64,000 nt of DNA from Lepisosteus oculatus (Eukaryota > Chordata > Actinopteri > Semionotiformes > Lepisosteidae): positions 44,276,490-44,340,489 of the forward strand of contig NC_090709.1 of assembly GCF_040954835.1 (NCBI RefSeq), given 5' to 3'. A program made the position numbers and the translations under genes. Positions 21,492-31,413 of the stretch are shown here, one piece after another; within the stretch, counting starts at the first letter, position 1; every line of letters starts with the position of its first letter. The notes under the pieces are model-generated. The model was given only the letters and a program-made list of their open reading frames with translations, was not told where the DNA came from and ran no database searches.

Positions 21492-21564
21492 GGCTTGTTG
21501 GCGTAATTGGTAGTGCGTCAGTCTCGTCATCTGAAGGGCCTGAGTTTGATCCTCACACGGGGCA
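21492..21564 (+). tRNA. tRNA-Met-derived locus, anticodon CGT, U10
   Basis: Starts GGCTTGT; the sequence is unchanged although it lies just past the LTR insertion. Confidence 0.5.
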
Positions 21565-21901
21565 GGGCTGCTTCCTCTCTTGCTCTTTTCAAACACTTGC
21601 GGCAACTGTTCGCTCATAACCACGTCTGGAATGCGTGACCTTTACACGGGCGAGAAGCAACGCCGCATCCCTTTTCTAAAGAACATTCACATTCAGAAAT
21701 AAGTCAAGAAATTTGCCATTACTTTCGCTCGCACTGCTGTCAGCCTGCCCATGTTGCCAAAGAAAGATTCACTCGGCGTCAACATGACAGAACAGCGATC
21801 ACTTGAAAACAATGTTCCACACTCCGTAAGCAAGAACTTCAGTGTTTGCAGTCACCCGATATGCCGATAGTCAAAGGAGCGCAAAACACGAAGCGTCAAA
21901 A

Positions 21902-22037
21902 GACAAGATGAGTTGATGGAAAGAGCGTTGAATTGATGAGCACAAAAGTTCAGCTCGTACAAAAGGCAACGAAGGTCTAGGCGTTGTCATCGCATTTGAA
22001 AGGACTGCCTTGCAGACTAAGGGCAGTGGGAGGTTGC
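21902..22037 (+). repeat. Array stub, start of an eleventh unit
   Basis: The first 130 or so bases of a unit with several substitutions (GTACAAAAGG, GGTCTAGGCGTTG). Similarity stops before the Ala locus, marking the distal array boundary. Confidence 0.85.
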
Positions 22038-22600
22038 TGTTTTGAGACGGAGGCATTTGGATGGTGGGCCGAGATCTATTCTTCTTAAGGAATTCTTCAT
22101 CGTGAAAGATCGGTCCACAGGTCATCCAACGAACTCAGGGAATCATGTGCTACTGAAGGGAGTGAAGTGCTGAAACACATGACATGCCCCCTTGATCTCA
22201 CATGCACAATTCTGCTGCAATATACACAGCTACCGTCCACACCAGGCAGTGGGGCTTCAGCAGAATCTGCTACGCCACCTGTAATTACATATCCAGCTGC
22301 ACACATATACATGGCCCTTCTGTCCTTTTCAGGATCTCAAAAAAAAGCATAGCGTGGTTTTCCTGTCACATGATTGACCTCATCTCCCTCAGAATGTGCC
22401 CCGCCACATTCATTGCTGAAGCAGGACGGAGGCTAACGGACATGTCAGAACAGTGAGGTTCAACGATCTCTCCAAAATATTGTGGTTGTAGTGGAAGAGA
22501 TATGTTTTAAATTGTACCTTGGTATTTCAAACTCTCTCTAGAATGTTATCCATTTCTATTTTATTTTGACAGGAACTGTTAAAAGGCTAATGACACTAGA
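22038..22600. other. Array flank without recognisable gene
   Basis: Mixed-composition sequence. Open frames are short (up to about 84 codons), overlap on both strands and show no familiar motif. Nothing is supported here. Confidence 0.5.
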
Positions 22601-22602
22601 TG

Positions 22603-22699
22603 AAAAGAGAAGAAAGAAAACACAACGTTTCAGCTGTGGAGCCTTCTTCAGGTGTGAGGGCTCCACGGCTGAAATGTTGTGTTTTCTTTCTTTTCTTTT
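22603..22699. repeat. Long hairpin in a dispersed repeat
   Basis: Arms 22603-22643 and 22659-22699 are near-perfect inverted repeats of 41 bp around a 15-bp loop containing TTCTTCAGGTGTGAG. The text continuing to about 22765 (GCATGGAATAGACC, TTGTTCCTTTGCAGCCTAC) recurs in reverse orientation at 29212-29330 and partly at 57005-57035. It is therefore part of a dispersed element, possibly a MITE or retroposon end; the family is not recognised. Confidence 0.7.
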
Positions 22700-22843
22700 A
22701 AGCATGGAATAGACCTATTACTTGTTCCTTTGCAGCCTACACATGGTGATGCAGCTCCCCACCTGAACTGCTAATGATACTAGATGCCTGGTAGTTTGTG
22801 GTACTTGGTTATTGTCTTATGTTTGCTCAAACTGCATATGTGT

Positions 22844-24231
22844 TGTAGCAGCGAGGCTTATTAATAAGAAAGAATTAAGTGTTCTGAGCCTTCCCAAATG
22901 AGGCCCCATCTCTGTTCATCTCTGTGGTGCAGCCACAGAGAAACTATTCATGCAGGCTGATTTAAGGTTTCCTTTGATAAGGGACAGCTCCCAAAGGGGG
23001 ATGCACTTAGCTAAGCCTGGCTATCATGATCAATGGTCATCCATTGGCGCCTATCTGTCTAGGGAGTGCCAGATGGACATCTGGACTGCATTCCTAGGTG
23101 TCAGGAGTAAATGACTCATATCTCACCTTGATCAACCAATCAGGGACTGGAAGGGCCAAGTAACCCACGTGGGACTCTGATGCCCATGGAACTTTCACCA
23201 ATCAACGAGCTGAAGTTCCTCCAGGTAAAAACAAGAAACACAGAGAGCCTGTAGTAAGATTCAGGAGAATTCTGTGGACTTTTCTAAAGGGAATTCAAAG
23301 GAGAATTCCAGGGCAGGACGGCCCAGGAGCAGAAGGCTCCCAAGGGCAGGACATTCTCGCAGAGCGCCTCCTGACCATCCTGAGACTCAGCCCAGACAAC
23401 CACGGAACGGCCAGTGTGTCCGAGTGCCAGAACTTTCCTTTGTTCTAAGAGTCTAGAGCGGAGGTTGCCAGAGAGTAACCAGAGGATCCACCCGAGGTTA
23501 GCACCAGTAGCAGGCCTCGTGAACAGGTTGGAACTGTGGACAGCTGAATCACTATTCAGAACTAGCGCTTCATCAGGAACGAACTGGTCTTCTTCCTGAC
23601 TTGCTGAGACCCACAGTCATCTTTTCTCCTGTGCGCAAACTTTGCTAGTTAAAGCCAACACTAACTAGCCGGTCAGTGAGCATCAGCAGCGCACCGTCGC
23701 AAGCCGCACAGCACAGCCTGGCACCGAGCCAGAGAGCGCGGATTGGACAGCAACAGCCTGCAACTGTTTCTTTGAGTCCGCAGGATATCTGAATCCCCAG
23801 AGATTGGATGAGTATTCAACTTCACTGCATTACTGCTCGAGAATTCAATTGTTATCCCAACCAGTTGATATCCATTTAATTCCTAAGAGTTATGTACTTG
23901 TTTTGAGTATCTAATGTAGAAGTTATAACCAAGTTCATTTACGAAACGGTCTAAATGAATGATATATTGAACGTATGTCCTTTTGATATGTGTAACACTT
24001 TGTAACTGATTGAATATATACCTTTTGTATTCTGATAACCCTCTCGATAAGATCTGTTAGGTTTATATGCATATTCTATGTATTAATAAATGTATCCTCG
24101 TGTATTAGTACCTGTGTGTGTGCGTTGTTTGAGTTATGTCGCATGGTTGGATTCTAAAGCCATCAAAAGAATCAATTTTGTGATTTACTGCTACAATTAA
24201 TAATTGTCCCAGTAAATGCCCAAACCCTACA
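22844..24231 (+). mobile_element. LTR-like fossil, copy 1
   Basis: A 1.39-kb sequence starting TGTAGCAGCG and ending CCCTACA, so it has TGTAG...CTACA termini. It is collinear with 25377-26753 in the same orientation. Polyadenylation-type AATAAA motifs lie toward the 3' end. Four bases after its end the sequence TGGTGCC resembles the start of a primer-binding site. No clear target duplication surrounds it. It is probably an LTR of an endogenous retrovirus-like or other LTR element, old and broken; the family is unknown. Confidence 0.55.
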
Positions 24232-24424
24232 GAACTGGTGCCTTCAGAAAGCACACTACAGTGTGATTGCATATTTTTGTGTATTTTCATATGTCAATAT
24301 TTAATTCACTCACATTCCTGTATGATTGGAAGGAAGGCAGATTGGATTTGGCACAGGACGCCTGCTCATATATGTTGATCTTTGTTGGGCTGGAAAAACA
24401 ATGATAAAAAGTGAAAAAAGCTCT

Positions 24425-24705
24425 CCCCAACATTTCCCTTCTCTTGGCCATGGTTACACTGCCCTTTCTTTCCTTCTTTTGTCCTTCTACAAAGATTCCA
24501 GGGCTCTTTATCCACCATAATATCAGAAGCCAAAAATAACCATCTAATGTGTAAACAGCATTTGTAATGTTGGTAGCTGGAAGAGGTATTAAGTATGTTT
24601 GCAAGACCTAGTTGATTACACCACAGACTTACCTTGTTTTTTTTTCTCTTTTAAAGGCTGTGCTGGACTGTACCACTATCATTTGATTTTTTTCAAGACA
24701 CATCG
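24425..24705 (+). repeat. Direct repeat R1 between the LTR-like copies
   Basis: About 280 bp with shared blocks CTTCTCTTGGCCATG, ACACTGCCCTTTCTTTC and CCACCATAATATCAGAAGCC, matching R2 at 25,075-25,365 at roughly 80 percent by eye. No protein is recognisable. Confidence 0.8.
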
Positions 24706-24821
24706 CAGTTCCATAGTAGAATTTATCAATAGTAGAATTCCATAGGACATTATTTATCAACATCTAACATTACCCAGTGTGAGACTCTGCCAGTAAACCT
24801 CAGAGCATTGAGTTCTCCACT

Positions 24822-24894
24822 GGTGAAGATGGCTTTCTGAAGTCATGAAATCCACTGCTGGGATGCCTGAGAGACAGTGATTGAATCCTGTCTG
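24822..24894 (+). pseudogene. Possible tRNA-Ser-like relic
   Basis: The string GAAATCCACTG followed by GATTGAATCCTG resembles the 3' half of a serine tRNA with its B box. The 5' half (GATGGCTTTCTGAAG) fits poorly. Weak call made on B box and spacing only. Confidence 0.3.
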
Positions 24895-25074
24895 GAATTA
24901 GGCTCTCTGTTAGTGTTGATCTGTGGGAAGTATGTGGTAAAAAGGGAAAACTCCTTTACTTTAGTCACTTTGAAAGTTCAAATGTACAGATCTTCAGAAA
25001 CCCCAGTCTGAAGGATGAAGCAGGTTCTGCTCAAGGAGTTGCCTACGTTTTGCTCCATTCAATCCAAGCAGATA

Positions 25075-25365
25075 GTCCAACATTTGCCTTCTCTTGGCCA
25101 TGATTACACTGCCCTTTCTTTCATCTTTGTACTTCTACAAAGATTTCAGGACTCTTAATCCACCATAATATCAGAAGCCAAAATTAACCTTCTAACATGT
25201 ACAAATCATTTGCGATGAAAGGAGGTGGAAGGGTTTAAGAATGTTTGTAAGACCTGGTTGATTACCACACATAGACATACTTTGTTGTCAGTTTTTTTTC
25301 TCTTTGAAAGGCTATAGGAGGGGTGTGATGGACTGTACCACTATCATAGAAGATGTTTTTCTTCT
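25075..25365 (+). repeat. Direct repeat R2 between the LTR-like copies
   Basis: Second copy of R1, ending just before LTR-like copy 2 and sharing GGACTGTACCACTATCAT at its 3' side. Confidence 0.8.
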
Positions 25366-25376
25366 AAGGACACTTC

Positions 25377-26753
25377 TGTAGCGGCAAGGCATATTTAAAA
25401 TACAGGAATTAAGTTTGCTGCTCCCTTGCCAGTCCCTCTCTCCCTCATCTCAGTGCAGCTGGATACAGAGAGGCCATTCCATCTGGTTCACATTTAAGGT
25501 GTTTTTCTAGCTGATAGAGTTTCCTGATAAGGAACAGCTCCCAAGGCTGAGATTCACCAGCCACCCTAATAAGTGGTCATCTCTGGCGCCTTACTGTCTG
25601 GGAGATTCCATGGGAGAGGTTCATCCCAAGGTTTACAACCCTAAGGTCAGAGGTCACTGTTACTCATCCTCCACCTCAATCAGCCAATCAGGAACTGGTA
25701 GGGCAGGGTAACCCCACGTGGGTCTCGAATGCCCGCGGAACTTTAAGCCACTGAACTACCGTAGTTCCTCCAGATAAAACAGGCAGCACGATGCCCAGAA
25801 GGTGCCCCTCCAGGACGTTCTCAGACTCAGCTCGGACAATCACGTGACGGCCAGTGTGTCCGAGTGCCAGGACTTAACTTTGTTTTAAGAGTCGAGAACG
25901 GAGGTTGCCCACGCATAACCAAAGGATCCGCCCGAGGTTAGCCCAGCAGCAAGCCCCTTGAACCACGGGTACTCCACCTTCAAAGCTCGCCTGATCAACG
26001 AGTGAACTACGGTTGGAACTGTCGACAGCTGAATCTCAGGATTCAAGACTAGCGCTACATCGGGAACTAACTAGTCTTCTTCCCATCTAAAGAGTGTGAC
26101 TGGCTTGGACCCGTAGTCACTTTCCATGTGCACAAGCTCTGCTAGTTTCAGCCAACACTAACTAGCCGGTCTTCAAAGAGCATTAGCAGCGCATCGCAGC
26201 AGGAATCTCTCCCTCCTCTCCTTCTCGCCAGCCGCACCGGCCACTGCCTGGCACCGAGCCAGAGAGTGCCGATTGCACACAACAACAGCCTGCCACTGCT
26301 TCTTTGTGTCTGCGGGAGATCTGAATCCACACAGATCGGATGAGTATTCAACATTCTGCATTACAGCTCGAGAATTCAATTGTTACCTCAACCACAATTG
26401 ATATCAATCTAATACCTATGAGTGATGTACTTGCTTTTGAGTATCTAGTGTAGAAGTTGTAATCCCAGTTCATTTACGAAACAATCTAAATGAATGGTAT
26501 ACTGAATGTATGTCCCTCTTGGTTTGGAACTCTTCATGATTTAATATATACCTTTTGTATTCTGCTAACCCACACTCTTAAGATATGTTATGTTTATATG
26601 CACATTTTATGTATTAATAAGTGTATTAGTATCTGTGTGTGAGCGTTAATGAGTTAACCCGCAAAGTCGGTTTTCTAATAGCCATCAAAGAATCATTTTG
26701 TGACTTACTGCTACAATTAATAATTGTCCCAGTAAATACACAAAACCCCTACA
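25377..26753 (+). mobile_element. LTR-like fossil, copy 2
   Basis: 1.38 kb, TGTAGCGGCA...CCCCTACA, collinear with copy 1 across blocks such as ACGGCCAGTGTGTCCGAGTG and TTAATAATTGTCCCAGTAAAT. The two copies have clearly diverged by substitutions and small gaps, so insertion is old. The arrangement may be a provirus remnant with about 1.15 kb between LTRs or two separate solo LTRs; the R1/R2 repeat argues for local duplication. Confidence 0.55.
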
Positions 26754-26953
26754 CACGCATGGAAACCAATATTTACCTGCTACTCCAGAATGCAGCAGAG
26801 AACAGTTGGACAGAAGGTTAGTATCTGTCGATACTGCGTCACAGAAGTCAGTCTCTTCCCCCTCATTATGCAGGCTGACTTGTTCACGATGAACTGTCCT
26901 CCAGTGACAGTCAGCTGCAATCACTGACTCAGACATGGTGTTGATACACTGAG

Positions 26954-27022
26954 GGCACTTTGGCTGATTTGGTTAACATGCTTTCCTCTTAAACAGGAGA
27001 TGCTTAAATCCCAGCAGTGCTT
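26954..27022 (+). pseudogene. tRNA-Thr-type relic, anticodon CTT
   Basis: The body GGCACTTTGGCTGATTTGGTTAA followed by AAACAGGAGAT and a 3' end CCCAGCAGTGC resembles tRNA-Thr(AGT). The anticodon loop reads CTCTTAA, so the triplet is CTT. The T arm has lost several bases, removing the B box. Four T follow at 27021-27024. Confidence 0.6.
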
Positions 27023-27251
27023 TTCTTCCTGTCTTGTCTTACAAAATGTATCACTATGGATGATTACGTACAGCTTGATTTTGTTTAACGCAAGTTTTCA
27101 TTTTCTTTCTGGAACAACTTGCTTTTCATGAAATTCATACAGCTTGTTAAAGATGAAATACAAATCTTGCCTTGTATATAGCAGGCTGGTAAGAAAAAAG
27201 CATTATTTTCTTTTTTTTAAGCTTGCAAATGGAGAAAAGGGACACACGTGA

Positions 27252-27297
27252 GTCTCTGTTAATTAAAAGGTTAGTGGTTTGAGCCCACCCAGAAATG
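27252..27297 (+). pseudogene. tRNA-Asn relic lacking D and anticodon arms
   Basis: GTCTCTGTTAATTAAAAGG followed by a good T arm (GTGGTTTGAGCCCAC) and a partial 3' acceptor. The D arm and most of the anticodon arm are deleted. Confidence 0.65.
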
Positions 27298-28289
27298 CAC
27301 TTCTCATTATTGCAATGTAAACCTCATCTCTACTTATTCAGATTTCTTAGCAAAACCTTAACCCACTTGATTTTTGCAAGAAATGTGAATGTTTTTGTTA
27401 AACAATTAAGTATGTAAGTCAATATCACTGGGAATGGCAAATAATGACCAACATTCAAGGACATCATATTCAGCCAAGGACTTTGATCTTCGAACGGCTA
27501 GCAGAAGAATTCATTTATGCTCTCGATGCATCCTTAGTTAGAATATTTAAAATTACGACACAGATTTGTTGGAGAACTTGACAAGCAAAAAAGACAGTTG
27601 GACAGCCTGATTATGCTAGGACTGTACATTTGTAATTTAATACTTTTGTATATTTATCTTAATTGTAATATACATGTAACCTTAAATGCTGTTCTATGTA
27701 AATACATTTTGTTGTATTTTATCATATTTTAGCTGAGGGCACAAGGGGGTCTATTATACCTTCTGAAACGTCCAAGACAACTATAACAGAGGCTCATATT
27801 TTAATATAATTTGCTTTAAAAGAAAACCACAATTTGTACGATATCATCCCTCAATATCGACGTTCAAATGAAGGATTTAAAGAAGCAACAGCGATAGGAG
27901 AGTACATTGATTTTGGACCAATGTTTGAATCTGAACAATCCTTCCTCCTGGAAAGAAGAAAAAACAGGTATGTTTTGAGTCTCATGATGATGCTCTTCTG
28001 GATTAAAAAAAAACAGTGCAAATTTGTTTCGGATGTATTTTGGATAAAATTATAACTGTCATCGAAGAGAAATTTGATCAGTTGAATGCAGTCGAAACTT
28101 TTGACATTTTATATGATGACAGGACGTACATTTAGGACTCAGTACCGATAACGCTGCTGATATTGATGGAGTAGAAATTAAGTGTATTGGCAATTTTATC
28201 TGAGGCAAGAAGTACTAGAACACCTCCTATAAAAATGTTAGGATTCAGAGCAAGAAATATTTTTCCACCTCACCCAATGGTATTGCATT

Positions 28290-29000
28290 AACGAGGCTGA
28301 AGCTGGCTTCTTATTCGCCAGCTTCTTCTTCTGCCTTTAATGCTGCTGCTGTGTTGTTATGCCACCTTTCGCCTGTAGATGGCTCTTTACAGTAATTTTT
28401 AAAAGTACTAATCAGGATGGATTACTGTATTTATCCTCAGTAAATGGGAATATGTAAGTAGTGACTATCCAAATAACATTTTTGTGTGAAACACATTTCA
28501 GAAAATTGTAAACCAATTTTCAAAACTCACAATCACACAAACACAATAAGTAAATAAGACAAAGGCAAAACATAAGTTCACAGGCACTTTCTGCATATTT
28601 ACCACGACCTTGCCTTCTGATCATAAAAAGTCTTAAAATCTTGCATTTTACAAGAACTTTTTAATATAAATGGGACATTTAGAACATGGCATATGAGAAT
28701 ATATGGTTAACCGAGGATGAGCAACGGGTGATGGCACTTCCTGCTTCTTGCTATAAACCTACCCCCTGGTTATAAAAACATCTAAAAATTCTGACACTGA
28801 GGTGTGAGAGACAATGGAACAGACTATCAAAATCCTGAACTTTAGGAAATTTTACAGTGCCATTTTTTCAAATATGACCCTGTGAACATGGCATGTCCCT
28901 CCTTCCTCATTACCAAAACATCTCAATGTTCCAACACTATGTACATTGGTAATTACAACACTTCACTGTTGCATTTCTGAGTTGTGACATTGTGAACATG
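28290..29000 (+). repeat. Duplicated segment D1
   Basis: Collinear with 57,730-58,215. Shared blocks include CACCTTTCGCCTGTAGATGG and AACAGACTATCAAAATCCTG. No gene is recognised in either copy. Confidence 0.7.
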
Positions 29001-29211
29001 GCATGTTAAAGTATATAGAAACTCTAGATCAGAACAGGCTTAATGCAATTCATAGTGATTTATCATTTTCTGACTTTCTAAATGAAAAAAAAAAAATTCG
29101 GTGATTATGACACTTCGGTATGACATAAAATATGCTTCAATGATAGAATAAATAATCATGGAAAAAATACCCACAGTGGACATTCATAGTTGTGATTATA
29201 GGAATGTTAAA

Positions 29212-29345
29212 TATCAGGTGAGTAGCTGCGTCAGCATGCGTAGGCTGCAAAGGAACAAGTAAAGGGTTATTCCATGCTGAAAAGAGAAGCAAGGAAACAC
29301 GACGTGTTGGCCGTGGAGCCTTCTTCAGGTGTTAGAAAGACAGGG
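29212..29345 (-). repeat. Dispersed repeat related to the 22.6-kb hairpin
   Basis: Contains CTGCGTCAGCATGCGTAGG, TGCAAAGGAACAAGTAA and TGGAGCCTTCTTCAGGTGT in reverse order to 22,640-22,770, so it is a second copy of that element. Sequence from 29,345 to 29,640 shows nothing I can name. Confidence 0.65.
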
Positions 29346-30026
29346 CAGTATGCACAGATAATTTTCTTTTTATCTTTGCTTACTGCAGTTTATCTTTGAT
29401 GACAACATCAAAGACATTAAGGAATTCTTACGACTAACAGCTCCACATCAACTTCCTTTTATAACTAACCTCATCAGATCTCTCAACTGCACTCTTCTAG
29501 TTTCTCACTTCAGAGAAGGATAAAAAACTCAATCATCCTCTACAGAGAAAAACCATCAACACCCCTACCATCAACACCCCTCCACCAATCCTAACCTTGT
29601 TGTTACTATACCCTCTGACCTTTCCCTTTCACCCCTTTGCATCCTCAGCTTACATAATTTAATATTACAACACAATTACAATAGATTGGACGGTATTTAC
29701 AGTTTAAAATTAAGGTAAATATGTCCAAATATCAACATCCAACTGCACAGTGCTAACAAAACAATGCTTGTCAAGTTCTCAAACAAATCTGCATTGTATT
29801 TTTAAAATATTTCAGCAGAGGATGTGACGGGAGTATAAATGACGATTCAACGATCATTTTTCTTGGGTGAATATGGTTTTCTGGGGAGTTGCGATGTTGG
29901 GCATTATTGGACATTTTTGACAAGTGTTGAACAGTCACATTTCCTACAAATATTAAAATGGCTATGGTTTAGCTGAGAAATCCAATCGACCTATGTGAAA
30001 ACAATGTTTACATCACAGAAGAAACC

Positions 30027-30100
30027 CACCCCTGGGTGGACTTGAACCACCAACCTTTCGGTTAACAGCTAAACACGCTAACTGATTGCGCCACAGAGAC
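30027..30100 (-). tRNA. tRNA-Asn(GTT)
   Basis: This 74-nt gene reads GTCTCTGTGGCGCAATCAGT at its 5' end. The anticodon loop is CTGTTAA (GTT), the variable loop is AAAGGTTG-like and the T arm is GGTGG TTCAAGT CCACC. It matches vertebrate tRNA-Asn(GTT) closely. The acceptor strands GTCTCTG/CAGGGGT pair throughout if wobbles are allowed. The A box has G19 changed to A; the B box GGTTCAAGTCC is good. A TTTT on the gene's strand (plus AAAA at 29998-30001) lies 25 bases past the 3' end. It is the only Asn copy in the window with a complete cloverleaf and good promoter, so it may be functional. Confidence 0.8.
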
Positions 30101-30336
30101 TGACTGGTGGAGTCTCTTCTCGAATCAAAAAAAAAATAATCTCTTACCGTTTATTTTGCCAGCCGGTAATATTTCTTCTGCACTGATAACCAAGAACTGA
30201 ATTTCATGTTTCACAAGCTGTGTGAATTTAATCAAAAACAAGTTTACCAGAAAGGAAATGAACACATGCATTTAACGAAATCAAGCCCTTTGTGATTGCC
30301 CAAGATGGTACGTTCTGTACTACAAGATAGGAAGAA

Positions 30337-30410
30337 AGACACGGCTGGGATTTGAATCACAGTTCTTTTGTTCAATAAAGAGGCACTTAAACCAAATAAG
30401 CTACGGTGAC
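30337..30410 (-). pseudogene. tRNA-Thr-type relic, anticodon ATT
   Basis: A 74-nt relic: GTCACCGTAGCTTATTTGG at the 5' end and TCAAATCCCAGCCGTGTC at the 3' end match the tRNA-Thr(AGT) scaffold. The anticodon loop TTATTGA gives ATT; the anticodon stem and T stem have mismatches. Confidence 0.6.
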
Positions 30411-31074
30411 AGGACCACCATCACCTTTTACAGCCTCTTGGACACACCGCTCTGAGACATCTGCGTTCAGAAAGCGCTGAACCTGCTCTCAGAGCAAATT
30501 GCCTCTTTTACATACAGTAGCAGCCCCGACACTGAGAAACGAAGAGAACTGGCTTTTATCCGGCATTTTTCATGTCCAATGCGTTTGACATCTCCCAAGG
30601 GCGACAGAGTTCTTTTGCAACACTATTTCTTCTTCTTTTTTATTTCTGTACGCTTTGATAAAAAAACGAGAAATCGTGCAAGGGAAAAATGTCTTTTTTT
30701 TCATAGAGAAAACGTCCAATAGCGGTTTTTTTTTTCAAATTACAGTTTCAGGCTTCAGACACTTTTTAATAAAACAAAAGTGTCCGGAAACTCCCTAGCT
30801 TTCAGGTTTGCTTGAACCTGTATTAAAAGAAGTTATTTGAAACTTCCGGGATTCCATTCTCTGATGTAGCTCTCTCTTAAGACGGATGTGATGTTTCGCA
30901 GATGTGAACTGTGCCTTCTCTCTTGTGTTCAAGGGTATTCGCTGTGTGAGATCCTAACTGTATGTCCAGTAGGGCTCTATTTTGTTTAGATTATCTATGT
31001 GGTGTACAGATAGAACTCAACTACATGGTGTGAATTCCGTGTTTAGGACGAGCAGAACCTGAAAAACGAAAAGC

Positions 31075-31146
31075 AGACCTCAATGTGATTTGAACATGCA
31101 GCCTTCTGATCTGGAGTCAGATATGCTACCTTTGCGCCACGGCTAT
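31075..31146 (-). pseudogene. tRNA-Trp(CCA) relic
   Basis: 72 nt: TGGCGCAAAGGTAGC, anticodon arm TCTGA CTCCAGA TCAGA with CCA intact, and T arm with GTTCAAATCAC. The 5' acceptor strand ATAGCCG no longer pairs with TGAGGTC, so the mature end would not form. Confidence 0.75.
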
Positions 31147-31342
31147 CAGCACCTTTGAATTTCCCAAAGGAGACAAATCAACTTCACAAAAAAAAATCTC
31201 CTGTGAAGAGCGCCGCTCTTCTGAAGAGAGTCTCTTCATCCCAGACCACATTTAATTCTTCCTGCGCAGCTCTTGTGCAGGTGTTGTTCTCAATTACAGA
31301 TCCAGGAACACTGATTTTTTTTCCCTATTTTTTTAACTTAAG

Positions 31343-31413
31343 TACCCCATGGTGCAACGGTAGCACGTCTGACTCTAAATCCCCAAGTTCATTTTCGAAG
31401 TATATCGGAGTCA
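31343..31413 (+). pseudogene. tRNA-Trp-like relic with amber anticodon CTA
   Basis: 71 nt. The 5' half TGGTGCAACGGTAGCACG and TCTGA follow tRNA-Trp well. The anticodon loop is CTCTAAA, giving CTA, which would read the UAG stop codon. The 3' side of the anticodon stem (TCCCC) does not pair, and the T arm is badly altered (TTTTCGAAGTA), although the end CGGAGTCA is recognisable. A decayed copy is by far the simplest reading. Confidence 0.65.

Larger units (their letters stand above)
19423..21901 (+). repeat. Array unit U10 with inserted solo LTR (2479 bp)
   Basis: Last full unit. It is enlarged by a 330-bp LTR plus 5-bp target duplication and reduced by a deletion of about 44 bp near 20,805. 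It has more private substitutions than the internal units (for example GTTTCCAAAG-type changes near 20,170 and CACAAACATG near 20,093). Like U1 it retains CCCGC in the Ala(TGC)-like T arm. Confidence 0.93.
35..22037. repeat. Tandem tDNA array, ten units plus a stub
   Basis: Direct head-to-tail repeats begin at about 35 and stop at about 22,037, where similarity to the unit ends. Taking the motif GACAAGATGAGTTGATGG as phase marker, units start at 1921, 4109, 6297, 8485, 10673, 12860, 15048, 17235, 19423 and 21902, giving spacings of 2188, 2188, 2188, 2188, 2187, 2188, 2187, 2188 and 2479 bp. Internal units differ from each other by only a handful of substitutions, while the first and last are more diverged. 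Each unit has Ala(AGC)-type, Pro(AGG, minus), Ala(TGC)-type and Met-derived loci in that order. Tandem multi-tRNA units are known in Xenopus laevis and large tRNA clusters in zebrafish; I do not recognise this particular unit. Confidence 0.97.
26790..28290 (+). repeat. Thr-Asn tRNA module, copy M1
   Basis: Contains a Thr-type relic, a spacer of about 230 bp, an Asn-type relic and about 1 kb downstream. Its parts recur at 29,640-30,480 (minus), 33,815-34,540, 37,380-37,900 (minus), 42,660-43,320 (minus), 54,145-55,010 and 58,310-58,520. The first 150 bp (GCAGAGAACAGTTGGACAG onward) also recur at 44,382-44,530. Shared words include CACAGATTTGTTGGAGAAC and TTAGGACTGTACA-type runs. Confidence 0.75.
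29640..30480 (-). repeat. Thr-Asn tRNA module, copy M2
   Basis: Inverted relative to M1; it carries the best preserved Asn gene of the family and a Thr-type relic 237 bp upstream of it. The region beyond the Thr relic (CAGCGCTTTCTGAACGC-type sequence, CTCAGAGCGG) matches 54,145-54,235. Confidence 0.75.

Noticed and set aside
35-22037. CRISPR array or rDNA-type repeat as explanation of the tandem array
   Set aside because: Units are 2.2 kb without short spacers, and no rRNA sequence (5S, 18S, 28S) is present; the tRNA content explains them.
22844-26753. Intact endogenous retrovirus with two LTRs
   Set aside because: The interior is only about 1.15 kb, shows no recognisable viral gene and contains its own direct repeat; no matching target duplication is seen at the outer ends.
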